A stretch of DNA of 64,000 bases. Origin: Nitrospirota bacterium (lineage in GTDB: Bacteria > Nitrospirota > Nitrospiria > Nitrospirales > Nitrospiraceae). The translations under genes were made by a program, and so were the position numbers. Below are positions 17,314-26,207 of this stretch, piece after piece. Position 1 is the stretch's first letter; each line of letters begins with the position of its first letter. The notes below the pieces were generated by a model that saw only the letters and a program-made list of their open reading frames with translations, ran no database searches and was not told the DNA's origin. The DNA lies in the NCBI GenBank assembly GCA_030682135.1, contig JAUXQT010000104.1:1-64000 (forward strand), in the 5' to 3' direction.

Positions 17314-17422
17314 CGCGACTTCAGACTTCAGCCTAATCCCCCACTAGCAAGTTGCGAACAAACTCGGTGCGCACGAAATATATGAGAGAATATTTCGTAC
17401 AGTATTGATGCCACAATAACCA

Positions 17423-17547
17423 CAGGATGCTCAAAAAGGCTGTCCAGCAAGGCCGGAGGCGAGTCGAAACCGGAGGCGTACCCTCAGGGGTACGTTGAGG
17501 ATTTCGATGAGCCGAGAACGAAGCTGGCGGCCTTTTTCAGCATCCTG
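17423..17547. repeat. Dispersed hairpin repeat, copy 3
   Basis: CAGGATGCT...AGCATCCTG with the core GTACCCTCAGGGGTAC, nearly identical to copy 1 in the same orientation. It lies between the DAHP synthase gene and tatD and ends 12 bp before the tatD ATG, so it forms most of the tatD leader. A run TTTTT near the right arm could help transcription stop before tatD. Confidence 0.92.
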
Positions 17548-17559
17548 ATAAAGACCCAC

Positions 17560-18339
17560 ATGCTCATCGACACCCACACACATCTCGATGATGCCCGCTA
17601 CAATGAGGATCGTGAGGCAATGATCGCCCGCGCCAGGGAGGCCGGTGTCGAGGCCTTCGTCACCATCGGCTGCGATCTGGCGACTAGCCAGGCGGCCGTG
17701 TCACTGGCCGAACAACAGCCTTCCGTCTATGCCTCCATCGGCGTCCATCCGCATGAGGTGAAGCATATTCTGGATGGTTGGTATGACGAGTTCCGCCGTC
17801 TTGCTCAGAGCCACAAAGTGGTTGCCTACGGCGAGATCGGCCTCGACTATCACTACAACCACTCATCGCCGGAAGAGCAGCGAACACGGTTCCGCGAACA
17901 GATCCAGCTCGCACGCGAGCTGAAACTCCCGGTGATCATTCACACCAGAGAGGCCCAGGACGATACGATTGCCATTTTGAAAGAAGAAAAAGCGTCGGAG
18001 GTCGGCGGGGTATTTCACTGCTTCTCAGGGGATGCCTGGCTGGCGAAGGATGCGCTGGATTTAGGATTCTACCTCTCGTTCTCCGGTATTCTCACATTTC
18101 AGAGTGCAACGATGCTCCGAGACATCGCGAAGACGGCCCCATTGGACCGGCTGCTCATCGAAACCGACTGCCCCTACCTGACGCCGATCCCGCACCGGGG
18201 AAAACGCAACGAACCGGCCTACGTGTCTTTCGTTGCGCACAAACTGGCGGAGCTGCATGCCGATGTACCGGGCATGTCGATTGAAACCATCGGGCGCATC
18301 ACGACCGACAACGCGAAACGCCTATTCAAAATCGCTTGA
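17560..18339 (+). CDS. tatD: TatD-family metal-dependent DNase
   Basis: The 259-residue TIM-barrel hydrolase matches the TatD/YcfH family length. Metal-binding motifs are visible: DTHTHLDD at the N-terminus, GEIGLDYH (about residue 90), IIHTREAQDD (about 127), FHCFSGD (about 150) and IETDCPYLTP (about 200). Proteins of this family are 3'-5' exonucleases or D-aminoacyl-tRNA deacylase-like; the exact subgroup (YcfH/TatD/YjjV) is not resolved. In many genomes metG and tatD are adjacent; here they are about 9 kb apart. The 3' end overlaps the convergent NYN-domain gene by 14 bp. No strong ribosome binding site is seen because the hairpin repeat abuts the start. Confidence 0.93.
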   Translation: MLIDTHTHLDDARYNEDREAMIARAREAGVEAFVTIGCDLATSQAAVSLAEQQPSVYASIGVHPHEVKHILDGWYDEFRRLAQSHKVVAYGEIGLDYHYNHSSPEEQRTRFREQIQLARELKLPVIIHTREAQDDTIAILKEEKASEVGGVFHCFSGDAWLAKDALDLGFYLSFSGILTFQSATMLRDIAKTAPLDRLLIETDCPYLTPIPHRGKRNEPAYVSFVAHKLAELHADVPGMSIETIGRITTDNAKRLFKIA

Positions 18340-18859
18340 GCTGCCGGCTGCGCTGCCGCTGGGCCTTGGGCAACTTCCGGGGATTCCCGCGCTTCTCCAG
18401 ACCTCGCTTCGGTCGCAAGTCTTCTCCTGTATCCAGCTCTTTATGCAGGGATGCGCCGGGTACGTTCGACATACCATGCAATTTCCCGATAAATTCCTGA
18501 GCCTTCATCACAAACGCGCCTTGCGCCCTCGCAAAGTCGACGATCTCACGATCGGAACTCACCACCGCGCAATCGGCCCCAAACTCAGCCGCAAGACGCT
18601 GGATCACCTGGTCAGCTTTCTCTCCGCGCCGAGAGAAAATCACTTCAAGGCCGAGCCGATGCTCACGCCGCTCCGTCCCCCAGCCCTGCTGCCAGCCGTC
18701 GAAGACCACGGTAATCGCATGGGTCTTCCGTTGGCGATAGGCCGCCAGGTCGCGCAAGAAGGCCTCACGTGCCATTTCAGAATGCAGACTTACGCCACCA
18801 CCGATCCGGCCAGTCTGAGCCAGCAGATTATAGCCATCTACGATCAAGTGAAGTGCCAT
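18326..18859 (-). CDS. YacP-like NYN domain protein (predicted RNase)
   Basis: The 177-residue protein starts MALHLIVDGYNLL. The conserved acidic residues of NYN/PIN-like nucleases are visible: IVDGYN (about residue 7), VVFDGW (about 53), EKADQVI (about 80) and VVSSDREIVDFA (about 98). The YacP (Rae1) family cleaves mRNA at the ribosome in Bacillus. The last ~55 residues are basic (RPKRGLEKRGNPRKLPK), consistent with RNA binding. The upstream frame to 18895 is rejected because the family starts at the hydrophobic strand LHLIVDGYN. The gene converges on tatD with a 14-bp tail overlap. Confidence 0.83.
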   Translation of the reverse strand: MALHLIVDGYNLLAQTGRIGGGVSLHSEMAREAFLRDLAAYRQRKTHAITVVFDGWQQGWGTERREHRLGLEVIFSRRGEKADQVIQRLAAEFGADCAVVSSDREIVDFARAQGAFVMKAQEFIGKLHGMSNVPGASLHKELDTGEDLRPKRGLEKRGNPRKLPKAQRQRSRQLKRF

Positions 18860-18990
18860 GTCAAAGACCCTACTGCTCGTACCGTCCGCTGTCAATCCGC
18901 GCGAATAGTTGTTGGTACGGGTAATCCCCTTGACAACGACTCACGCATCTGAGAAAAAACTCTATATCCCTTCACAGGCAGTGAACACCC

Positions 18991-20274
18991 ATGCGATCAG
19001 CCCCGTGGCGCATCCTCACCCTCATCGTTCTCGCCGGACTCTTCGTCCTCCCAAGTGTTGCCCTCACGCTGAGTCAGCCAGATCATGCCGTTGCGGCAAC
19101 GAGTGAGGCCCAGCATGAATCTCAGTCGAAGGCCAAACGGGCGCAGTCCTCTCAAATACGACTGGCGCCACGCCTCCCAAGCCTGACGACGATTCGCAAC
19201 CTCCGAACGGCCAGCTCACCGGGGTTGACCAGACTTGTCCTCGATCTCGACGCGAAAGCTCGTCCCAGCAAACATCCACTCCTCCAGGCAGAAGGCGTGA
19301 CCATCACGATTCCAAACACCACGTTGAGTCCTTCAGCGAAGACGAAGATTGCATCCGGCAGGCTTGCAAAGCCATTTATCATCACACAGGCATCTCAACG
19401 ATCGGTTGAAGTCTCTCTTCCGTCCGGCCTATTCCATAGCTATACCGTGACCACGCTCGCCAATCCTCCACGGCTGGTCATCGATGTGGTGCCGCCCAAG
19501 GAAGCCCTGCCGACTCAAGCAACCGAGCCGCCGATGGAGCAGGCCCCTCCGCTTCCCGCCCCCATTCAACCGGTTCAGCCACGAGCCAAGTCCTTCAAGA
19601 CCATCGTGATCGATCCCGGCCATGGGGGGAAAGATCCTGGCGCCCATGGGCAGCGCGGGACGGAAGAAAAAGACATTACGCTCAAAGTCGGGTTGAAACT
19701 GCGCGACCTCTTGAGCAAACATGCAGGAATCCGCGTGCTCATGACCCGTGACCGAGATCAATTCATTGAATTGGAAGACCGGGCTAAGTTTGCCAATGGG
19801 CAGGATGCCGATCTCTTCCTCTCGATACATGTCAATTCGCACCCCCAACGCTCCGTAAAGGGAATTGAGATCTACCACTTCGGGCAGGCCAAGGATCAAC
19901 GGGCGCTTGAAGTCGCGGCCCGCGAAAATGGCACCCCGCTAAACAGCACCGGCGTGGGATGGGAATATCTCGTGGCCGATCTCTTGACGGCAAAGAAGAT
20001 CGAAGAATCCCTCGAACTCGCCTGGACGGCCAAGGAAGCCATGGTGACGAACCTGAACGGCCACTATACCCTCGTCGACCACGGCGTGAAAACGGCGCCA
20101 TTCTACGTGCTCCGCTACACCAGCATGCCCAGCATCCTGGCTGAAATCGCCTTTATCTCGAATGCCTCTGAAGAGGAGCTGCTCCGAACCAGCCTCTTCA
20201 CCACACGCGTGGCTGAAGCGCTGGAAGAAGGTGTGAAATCGTTCCTCACTTCTGCAAAGCTGTCCGAACGATGA
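18991..20274 (+). CDS. N-acetylmuramoyl-L-alanine amidase with AMIN domain (AmiC-like)
   Basis: This periplasmic enzyme cuts the amide link between MurNAc and the stem peptide and is used in cell separation. The 427-residue protein has a signal peptide (ILTLIVLAGLFVLPSVAL) and a basic linker. An AMIN domain (about residues 70-160, TRLVLDLDAK and PPRLVIDVV) targets it to the septum or envelope. A Pro/Gln-rich linker leads to an Amidase_3 domain (about 200-420). The zinc site is visible: DPGHGGKDPG, EEKDITL, LSIHVNSHP and the catalytic-Glu region LAEIAFISN. It is followed 28 bp later by truA in the same direction. Confidence 0.93.
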   Translation: MRSAPWRILTLIVLAGLFVLPSVALTLSQPDHAVAATSEAQHESQSKAKRAQSSQIRLAPRLPSLTTIRNLRTASSPGLTRLVLDLDAKARPSKHPLLQAEGVTITIPNTTLSPSAKTKIASGRLAKPFIITQASQRSVEVSLPSGLFHSYTVTTLANPPRLVIDVVPPKEALPTQATEPPMEQAPPLPAPIQPVQPRAKSFKTIVIDPGHGGKDPGAHGQRGTEEKDITLKVGLKLRDLLSKHAGIRVLMTRDRDQFIELEDRAKFANGQDADLFLSIHVNSHPQRSVKGIEIYHFGQAKDQRALEVAARENGTPLNSTGVGWEYLVADLLTAKKIEESLELAWTAKEAMVTNLNGHYTLVDHGVKTAPFYVLRYTSMPSILAEIAFISNASEEELLRTSLFTTRVAEALEEGVKSFLTSAKLSER

Positions 20275-20302
20275 TCTCCGCGCCGCGTTCGCTGCGACCT
20301 CC

Positions 20303-21040
20303 ATGCCTACCGTAAAGTTAGTCCTTGAATACGATGGAACCGGCTACGCCGGTTGGCAGCGCCAGCCAGACCAACCCACGATCCAAGCGGCCATCGAACA
20401 GGCCATACAACAAGTGAGTCAAGCCACGGTCTCCGTCATCGGCGCAGGCCGCACCGACTCCGGCGTCCATGCGATTGGACAGGTCGCCAGTTTTCGCACG
20501 GGACTGGAATGGACGGCAACCAACTGGATGCGGGCGCTCAATGCCGTGTTGCCGAAAGACATTGCCGTTCGTGCCTCGGCCCTCATGGACGACCACTTTC
20601 ATGCGCAACATAGCGCGCGAGGCAAGCTTTACACCTATCGTATCCTCCACCGTTCAGCCAAACCCGCCATCGACCGTGCGTTCGTCTGGCATATCTACCG
20701 ACCGCTGGATGAGGATGCCATGCGACAGGCTGCCACCTCTCTGATCGGGACACAGGACTTTTCTTCCTTCGAAGGCAGCCTGACGGACAACACCAACCCC
20801 ATCTGTCATCTGCAACGACTCTCGGTCATTCGCCAAGGCGACCAGATTCTGATTGAAGCCTATGCCGACCGGTTTCTGAAGCACATGGTTCGCGCAATGG
20901 TTGGAACGGTCGTCGACGTGGGGCTGGGGAAACGGCCCCCTGGCAGTCTCCCGGAAGTCCTGAGGGCCAGAGACCGGTCTGCTGCAGGCAGAACTGCCCC
21001 GCCTCATGGTCTCTGTCTCATGCACGTCGATTACGAGTAG
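20303..21040 (+). CDS. truA: tRNA pseudouridine(38-40) synthase
   Basis: TruA converts U38-U40 in the anticodon stem of many tRNAs to pseudouridine. The 245-residue length is typical. The N-terminus KLVLEYDGTGYAGWQRQP is a family hallmark. The catalytic Asp is in GRTDSGVHA (about residue 52), and the second half carries the DFSSFEG and RFLKHMVRAMVGTVVDVG motifs. Its closest neighbour upstream is the amidase, probably in the same transcript. No irregularity was found. Confidence 0.96.
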   Translation: MPTVKLVLEYDGTGYAGWQRQPDQPTIQAAIEQAIQQVSQATVSVIGAGRTDSGVHAIGQVASFRTGLEWTATNWMRALNAVLPKDIAVRASALMDDHFHAQHSARGKLYTYRILHRSAKPAIDRAFVWHIYRPLDEDAMRQAATSLIGTQDFSSFEGSLTDNTNPICHLQRLSVIRQGDQILIEAYADRFLKHMVRAMVGTVVDVGLGKRPPGSLPEVLRARDRSAAGRTAPPHGLCLMHVDYE

Positions 21041-21160
21041 CCAGGACTCCTGGCAAGGGGCCAGAGGCACCAGGCGAGCATGAAGACATTCTGTCTGTCT
21101 TCTCCCCACCCTCCAGCCCACCCCTTTCGCCTAACCTAGGGAATATGCCTCATATTCACG

Positions 21161-21189
21161 AAGACAGACCTCTACAGATTTGCTATGAT
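21161..21189 (+). promoter_or_regulatory. Candidate extended -10 promoter for the PsiF-repeat gene
   Basis: TGCTATGAT at 21181-21189 is an extended -10 with five of six consensus bases. Seventeen bases upstream, AAGACA (21161-21166) keeps the last four consensus bases of -35. Transcription would start near 21196, about 34 bp before the ATG and its AAAGGAG ribosome binding site. Confidence 0.45.
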
Positions 21190-21229
21190 GCGGCCGTTTT
21201 CACCCCCACTTTCACCAAAGGAGATGCAT

Positions 21230-21550
21230 ATGACGAAGACAGCCAGCCTCGCGGTGGTATCCCTCTTTGTGTCCGGACTGTGCATCGCGCCGTTCGCTTT
21301 GGCGGCGCCAGCTCAGCAAAATAAAATGAAAACGTGCAATGCGGAAGCGACGGCGAAAGGGTTGGGAGAAGGAAAGGGCGACGAGCGAAAGGCGTTTATG
21401 AAAGAATGCCTCTCGGCAAAACCGGCGAAGGCGGAGAAGGCAGGCGGGACTCAGCAGAATAAGATGAAGACCTGCAACAAAGAAGCGGGCGAGCAGAACC
21501 TCAAGGGCGAAGAGCGAAAGAAATTCATGAGCACCTGTCTGTCGAACTAA
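21230..21550 (+). CDS. Small secreted protein with two PsiF repeats
   Basis: The 106-residue protein has a signal peptide (VVSLFVSGLCIAPFALAA) and two copies of the PsiF repeat, QQNKMKTCN...KGDERKAFMKECL and QQNKMKTCN...KGEERKKFMSTCL. They are separated by a Lys/Ala linker, and each has a pair of Cys that could form disulfides. PsiF proteins are phosphate-starvation-induced in E. coli but their function is unknown. ATG 21230 is decided by AAAGGAG six bases before it; two other ATG codons upstream lack this. It stands alone between a promoter-like sequence and a downstream hairpin. Confidence 0.88.
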   Translation: MTKTASLAVVSLFVSGLCIAPFALAAPAQQNKMKTCNAEATAKGLGEGKGDERKAFMKECLSAKPAKAEKAGGTQQNKMKTCNKEAGEQNLKGEERKKFMSTCLSN

Positions 21551-21568
21551 CTCGTCATCTCACTATCC

Positions 21569-21592
21569 GGCGCGGTCCATCTGGGCCGCGCC
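21569..21592 (+). terminator. GC-rich hairpin after the PsiF-repeat gene
   Basis: GGCGCGGTCC and GGGCCGCGCC form a 10-bp stem with a 4-base loop (ATCT) 18 bp after the stop. There is no clear T-run after it (ATCGTTCC), so it is a weak terminator or a hairpin that could serve the convergent cysE from the other side. Confidence 0.45.
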
Positions 21593-21686
21593 ATCGTTCC
21601 TCAGCGCACACCATCTCACATAGATAATCTCTCCCCTCTCAGAAACCTCAACACGCTTAGCTATGGTTCAGGGAGAGGACATCTGA

Positions 21687-22337
21687 CTAGAACAGGCGGG
21701 GGGATTCTTGATTCTCTAACTTCGTGCGAAGGTCGATCAGCTCTTGCTCCAGCGCTAAGAGGCGATCGCTGATGGGGTCTGGCAGGTTGATATGGTCCAT
21801 GGTGGCATCGGGTAGCCGCTCCCCTTGCGTTTTGATCACGCGGGCCGGCACCCCAATGACGGTGGAGTTGGGAGCGACATTTTTCAGCACAACCGAGTTG
21901 GCGCCGATCTTCACATTGTCGCCGATTGTAATTCCACCGAGAATCTTGGCCCCGGCCCCGACAACGACATGATTCCCCACCGTCGGATGTCGCTTCCCAC
22001 GCTCCTTGCCCGTTCCACCGAGCGTCACACCTTGAAACAGGGTCACGTAGTCTCCAACTTCCGCCGTCTCGCCGATGACGACACCCATCCCATGATCGAT
22101 GAAAAACCCCGTACCGATCTTGGCTGAGGGGTGAATTTCAATACCGGTGAACCAACGCGCCAACTGGGACAAGGCTCGTGGAACAAATGGCACGCCGTGA
22201 AGCTTCAACCAATGAGCGATGCGAAAGATGAGGAGGGCATGAAATCCTGCATAGGTAAAAATGACCTCAAGGCGGCTCGTAGCCGCAGGGTCTCGATCGA
22301 ATACGGCCTGAAGGTCCTGTTGAATGTCTTTCAGCAT
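21687..22337 (-). CDS. cysE: Serine O-acetyltransferase
   Basis: CysE acetylates L-serine with acetyl-CoA to give O-acetylserine, the acceptor for sulfide in cysteine synthesis. The 216-residue protein is the shorter bacterial form: a helical N-terminus followed by a left-handed beta-helix of hexapeptide repeats. The signature [17 protein letters not shown] contains the catalytic His and Asp, and the CoA-site segment [10 protein letters not shown] follows. The end is variable and lacks an obvious feedback-tail motif. It is followed downstream by the PsiF gene in convergent orientation and preceded 21 bp upstream by ispF. Confidence 0.95.
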   Translation of the reverse strand: MLKDIQQDLQAVFDRDPAATSRLEVIFTYAGFHALLIFRIAHWLKLHGVPFVPRALSQLARWFTGIEIHPSAKIGTGFFIDHGMGVVIGETAEVGDYVTLFQGVTLGGTGKERGKRHPTVGNHVVVGAGAKILGGITIGDNVKIGANSVVLKNVAPNSTVIGVPARVIKTQGERLPDATMDHINLPDPISDRLLALEQELIDLRTKLENQESPRLF

Positions 22338-22358
22338 GGTGCGTCTATTCTACGACGA

Positions 22359-22841
22359 TCACAAGGCCTCAATCAAACAGACCGCATGGGCCTGCATGCC
22401 CTCCTCGCGCCCCACGGCATCGAGCCCCTCGCCGCTCTTCACTTTGACGTTCACCAGATCGGGCTCAATCCCCATCACCTGCGCCATCTGCTGTTGCATG
22501 GCAGCCAGAAACGCGCTCAACCGGGGAGCCTGTGCCACAATGATCGTATCGACATTCACCACCCGGTACCCCTTCTTCGCCAGCTTCCCCATCACATCTT
22601 CAAGGAGCTTCAGGCTGGAGATCCCCTTGTACTTCTGATCGGAACTCGGGTAATGCCGGCCCAGATCGCCTTCTCCCATCGCGCCGAGCAGGGCATCGCA
22701 GACCGCATGCACGAGCACGTCGGAATCGGAATGTCCCAACAAACCTTTCGAATGTGGGACTTCGACCCCGCCCAAGATTAACTTTCGTCCTGCGCCAAGC
22801 GGGTGCACATCGTACCCGCACCCCACACGAATCTTCGTCAT
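22359..22841 (-). CDS. ispF: 2-C-methyl-D-erythritol 2,4-cyclodiphosphate synthase
   Basis: IspF makes the cyclic diphosphate intermediate of the non-mevalonate (MEP) isoprenoid pathway. The 160-residue length and motifs fit: RVGCGYDVHPL (metal ligands Asp and His), HSKGLLGHSDSDVLVHAVCDALLGA and the C-terminal VKVKSGEGLDAVGREEG. An upstream open frame to 22970 is rejected because the family starts at MTKIRVG (ATG 22841). That ATG overlaps the ispD stop (ATGA), so the two enzymes are translationally coupled though not fused. Confidence 0.96.
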   Translation of the reverse strand: MTKIRVGCGYDVHPLGAGRKLILGGVEVPHSKGLLGHSDSDVLVHAVCDALLGAMGEGDLGRHYPSSDQKYKGISSLKLLEDVMGKLAKKGYRVVNVDTIIVAQAPRLSAFLAAMQQQMAQVMGIEPDLVNVKVKSGEGLDAVGREEGMQAHAVCLIEAL

Positions 22842-23557
22842 GCCAGCCCTCCAGATCGCACGGCAGCTCGGGACGAGAGAATGGCTTCGCCAATCACCAT
22901 GTCTTCCGGCCGCGTCACTTTGATGTTTTCTCCACTTCCCTCGACGACCACCACCGGGTGGCCCATCCACTCGAACAGAAATGCGTCGTCGGTGGCGGGC
23001 ACCCCTTCCACCTTAGCCTTTCGGTGCGCCTCTCGCAGCCAATCCCTTCGGAAAGCCTGCGGCGTCTGAGCCAGCCAGAGGGGTTGCCGATCGATTGTCC
23101 GCTGGATGAGATGGCCGGGTCCGACCTGCTTGACCGTATCCCGCATGGGGAGTGCAATGATGGCCCCCCCATATTGGCGGGCTGCCGCCACGACGTCCTC
23201 GATCATTGCCACCGTGACAAACGGCCGAACCGCATCGTGCACGAGCACGATCTCCGTCTCCTCAGGCACCTGCTCCAACCCAAGCCGAACCGAGTCTTGT
23301 CGCTCCTGGCCACCCGGCACAACCTTGGTGACCTTTGAAAATCCGTACCGGACTACGAGATCGTTGAGGCAATAGTCGAGATCGGCTGACGGCACGGCGA
23401 GAATAATGTCGTGGATACAGGCAGCAGCTTGGAGCGCCCGAAGGGAATGCACCACGATGGGCTCACCGCCCAAGGAAAGAAACTGCTTGGGAATGGCGCC
23501 ACCCATCCGCAGCCCTTTGCCGGCTGCGGGAACGACCGCCACAACGCGTTTATCCAC
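22838..23557 (-). CDS. ispD: 2-C-methyl-D-erythritol 4-phosphate cytidylyltransferase
   Basis: IspD couples MEP to CTP, giving CDP-methylerythritol. The 239-residue protein has the nucleotide-binding motif VVPAAGKGLRMG at the N-terminus, IPKQFLSLGG, VHDAVRPFV (about residue 108) and the C-terminal GSGENIKVTRPEDM. Length is as expected. It overlaps ispF by 4 bp and the PIN-TRAM gene upstream by 8 bp, so the three form one operon. The YacL-ispD-ispF order is frequent in Gram-positive and some other bacteria. Confidence 0.96.
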   Translation of the reverse strand: MDKRVVAVVPAAGKGLRMGGAIPKQFLSLGGEPIVVHSLRALQAAACIHDIILAVPSADLDYCLNDLVVRYGFSKVTKVVPGGQERQDSVRLGLEQVPEETEIVLVHDAVRPFVTVAMIEDVVAAARQYGGAIIALPMRDTVKQVGPGHLIQRTIDRQPLWLAQTPQAFRRDWLREAHRKAKVEGVPATDDAFLFEWMGHPVVVVEGSGENIKVTRPEDMVIGEAILSSRAAVRSGGLA

Positions 23558-24575
23558 GAGCGACTTGTAACTCCTCTCGCTCGGTGTCTTCCTTCAAGCG
23601 GGTAAAGATCATGCGCCCTGCCGTGGTTTGCAGCACGCTGGTCACCACGACATCCACATTCCGTCCAATCGAACGCCGGGCATTATCGACGACGATCATC
23701 GTACCGTCGTCCAGATAGGCCACTCCCTGGCCGGCTTCCTTCCCTTCCTTCAACACAAACACCCGGATGGTCTCTCCGGGCAAGACGGCAGGGCGGAGTG
23801 CGTTGCAGAGTTCGTTGATGTTCAGAACGCGCACCCCTTGCAGCTCAGCCACTTTATTCAGGTTCAAATCATTGGTGATGATTTTCGCATTCATCTTTTT
23901 TGCCAGCACGACCAACTTGGCATCGACTTCTTTAATATGAGGAAAATCCTCGTCGATGATCCGGACATCCACGCCGACCATCTTTTGAATCTTGTTGAGG
24001 ATGTCGAGTCCGCGCCGGCCGCGAGCGCGCTTCAGCGAATCGGACGAGTCGGCAATGTGCTGGAGTTCGTCCAGGATGAAATGCGGCACGAGAAAGGTAC
24101 CTTCAAGAAATCCGGTTTCACAGAGGTCCGCCGCCCGCCCATCGATAATCACACTGGTATCCAGCACTTTGGGACAGACGGTCGAACCAGATAATTCGAA
24201 GAACTTCTGCTCTGAGCTGGGAAACTTTTCCTTCCCGAACCGCGCGCCGAGCACGAGACCTAAATAGGGCAGCCCGAGAAGAAAGACCAGCCCGCCGATA
24301 TGAAACAGGAAGGTTTGGACATCGAAGATCTCACCGCCAACCCATTCGACCAACCCGGTGAGCAACAGCCCGACGGCTAAGCCGCCTGTTCCTCCCACAA
24401 TAATGCCGAATGACAGGTTGCGTAACGCATACTCTCCGGCGACGATCAGCCCACCCGTGAGAACCCCGATGCCGACTCCATACAACCAATAGGACGCGTT
24501 GGCCGGTTCGGCTCTCAAGAACAGCACCATCCCGGCCAAGGCACTGAGAAGGACGAATATGGCTCGCGATACCAT
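23550..24575 (-). CDS. PIN-TRAM domain membrane protein (YacL-like)
   Basis: The 341-residue protein has about four N-terminal membrane segments (residues 5-125). A PIN nuclease domain follows (about 135-260), with acidic residues in VLDTSVIIDGR, LDELQHIADSSD and ITNDLNLNK. A C-terminal TRAM RNA-binding domain (about 275-335) begins near GETIRVFVLKEGKEAGQGVAYLDDGTM. The family is predicted to be a membrane-tethered RNase, but its targets are unknown. ATG 24575 is chosen because GGGAGGTGAAG stands just upstream; the frame extends six codons further. It is the first gene before ispD-ispF. Confidence 0.9.
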   Translation of the reverse strand: MVSRAIFVLLSALAGMVLFLRAEPANASYWLYGVGIGVLTGGLIVAGEYALRNLSFGIIVGGTGGLAVGLLLTGLVEWVGGEIFDVQTFLFHIGGLVFLLGLPYLGLVLGARFGKEKFPSSEQKFFELSGSTVCPKVLDTSVIIDGRAADLCETGFLEGTFLVPHFILDELQHIADSSDSLKRARGRRGLDILNKIQKMVGVDVRIIDEDFPHIKEVDAKLVVLAKKMNAKIITNDLNLNKVAELQGVRVLNINELCNALRPAVLPGETIRVFVLKEGKEAGQGVAYLDDGTMIVVDNARRSIGRNVDVVVTSVLQTTAGRMIFTRLKEDTEREELQVARG

Positions 24576-24629
24576 ACCTTCACCTCCCGGCACATGTCCT
24601 GCCTCTCACGAGGCAGTGTGGAACGGTCC

Positions 24630-26150
24630 TTACGGCCGAAGCGTGAGATAAAGGGATCGGCCCTGTCGCTTCACTAATAAGAGGACCGCTTGATCTTTGG
24701 AAAGCCCTGACATGACCCGCTCATACACCTTCACCGAGGTCACAGCCTTTCGATTCACCTCCAGAATCATGTCGCCTTCCCGCACGCCCATTTCTTCAGC
24801 CGTACTGCCGGGCTTCACGCGCGTCACCACGACGCCTCGTTCGGTCGACTTGATTCCATACCGACTAGTCAACTCCTCTGTCAGTTCATGCACCTCAAGA
24901 TCCGACAGCACCCCTGTCGGCGCAATCGACTCCGCATTCTCCTCTGCGCCGGCCTGTGACATCGACTTCGGTTGCTCGACGATAGTCACTTCGAGGACCT
25001 TGGACTTCTTATCTCGAATCAGCTTGATCGGCACCTTTTTCCCAAGAGGGGTTTGCGCCACGGCATTGCGCAAATGCGTGGGCGAATCCATCGGCTTCCC
25101 GTCAAACTCGACAATCACATCGGCCCGTTCAAATCCCGCCTTCTTGGCAGGACTGTCGTCCATCACATCGCTGACGAGCACACCCTTTGTTTCCGTGATG
25201 CCGAATTGTGCCGCCAACTCAGGCGACAGGTCTTGAATAGATACACCCAGCCAGCCGCGCACGACTTTTCCTGTCCCGACCAGTTGATCCATGATCGAAC
25301 GCGCCATGTTGCTGGGCACGGCAAACCCGATCCCCATATTCCCGCCGCTCTGGCTGAAGATGGCGGTGTTGATACCGACCAACTCGCCACGGATATTGAC
25401 CAACGCCCCGCCTGAATTGCCGGGATTGATCGCGGCATCGGTCTGGATGAAGTCTTCATATTCGGCGATCCCCATACTGGCTCGCCCAACCGCACTGACA
25501 ATGCCCATCGTCACCGTCTGCGTCAGGCCAAAGGGACTGCCCACCGCCAGCACAAACTCGCCGACTTCCAATTGATCGGAATCCGCCCAGGCGATCGGCG
25601 ACAGCCCTGTGGCCTCGATCTTGATCACCGCAATGTCCGTCTTGGAGTCCGTCCCGATTAACTTGGCTTTAAACTCGCGTTTATCGGACAGCACCACGCG
25701 AATATCGTCGGCCTTGTTCACCACATGGTTGTTGGTAATGATCACGCCGCTGGAATCCACAATGACCCCAGACCCCTGTCCCCGTTCCTTCCGTTCCTTC
25801 GGGATATCGCGTTTCAGTTCGTCGCCGAAGAACCGCCGGAAGAATGGATCGTCGAATGGCGAGGCTTGAGGGCTCTCTCCGGCTTTTCCCGTTCTCGTCG
25901 CCGCAATATTGACGACCGCAGGCTTGACCGATTTTGCGATCTCGACGAAGTTTTTGCCGCTCCCTCCGGCCAGCGGGAACTGTGGCGCCGTGGCCACCGG
26001 ACGAACGAGAGGGGCGGTAGTCTGGTCGGGCCCGGCGGTGCTGCTTGGAAGCCATCCCATATCGGACGCCACCACCACTCCAATGACAATCCCAACGGCA
26101 ATCAAGATGAACGGAACGAGCCAGGGCCGACGTGACTTCATAGGTACCAT
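24630..26150 (-). CDS. Do-family periplasmic serine protease (HtrA/DegP-like)
   Basis: The protein degrades or holds misfolded envelope proteins. It has an N-terminal membrane segment (WLVPFILIAVGIVIGVVVA) that may be a signal anchor or an uncleaved signal. A trypsin-like domain (about residues 85-285) has the triad His in NNHVV, Asp in KTDIAVIKI and Ser in GNSGGAL. Two PDZ domains follow (about 285-385 and 415-505). The start ATG 26150 has AAGGA closely upstream; ATG 26141, three codons later, is an alternative. The 506-residue length is typical of DegP/MucD proteins. It stands in a minus-strand row after fbaB with a 57-bp gap. Confidence 0.94.
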   Translation of the reverse strand: MVPMKSRRPWLVPFILIAVGIVIGVVVASDMGWLPSSTAGPDQTTAPLVRPVATAPQFPLAGGSGKNFVEIAKSVKPAVVNIAATRTGKAGESPQASPFDDPFFRRFFGDELKRDIPKERKERGQGSGVIVDSSGVIITNNHVVNKADDIRVVLSDKREFKAKLIGTDSKTDIAVIKIEATGLSPIAWADSDQLEVGEFVLAVGSPFGLTQTVTMGIVSAVGRASMGIAEYEDFIQTDAAINPGNSGGALVNIRGELVGINTAIFSQSGGNMGIGFAVPSNMARSIMDQLVGTGKVVRGWLGVSIQDLSPELAAQFGITETKGVLVSDVMDDSPAKKAGFERADVIVEFDGKPMDSPTHLRNAVAQTPLGKKVPIKLIRDKKSKVLEVTIVEQPKSMSQAGAEENAESIAPTGVLSDLEVHELTEELTSRYGIKSTERGVVVTRVKPGSTAEEMGVREGDMILEVNRKAVTSVKVYERVMSGLSKDQAVLLLVKRQGRSLYLTLRP

Positions 26151-26207
26151 GTATCCTTCATCCCTCAAGCGACAGACTGACGCGGCACGTGAAACCTAGC
26201 CGACTCT

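Noticed and set aside
22842-22970. N-terminal extension of ispF
   Set aside because: Lies within ispD and is not part of the family; ATG 22841 with ATGA overlap is better.
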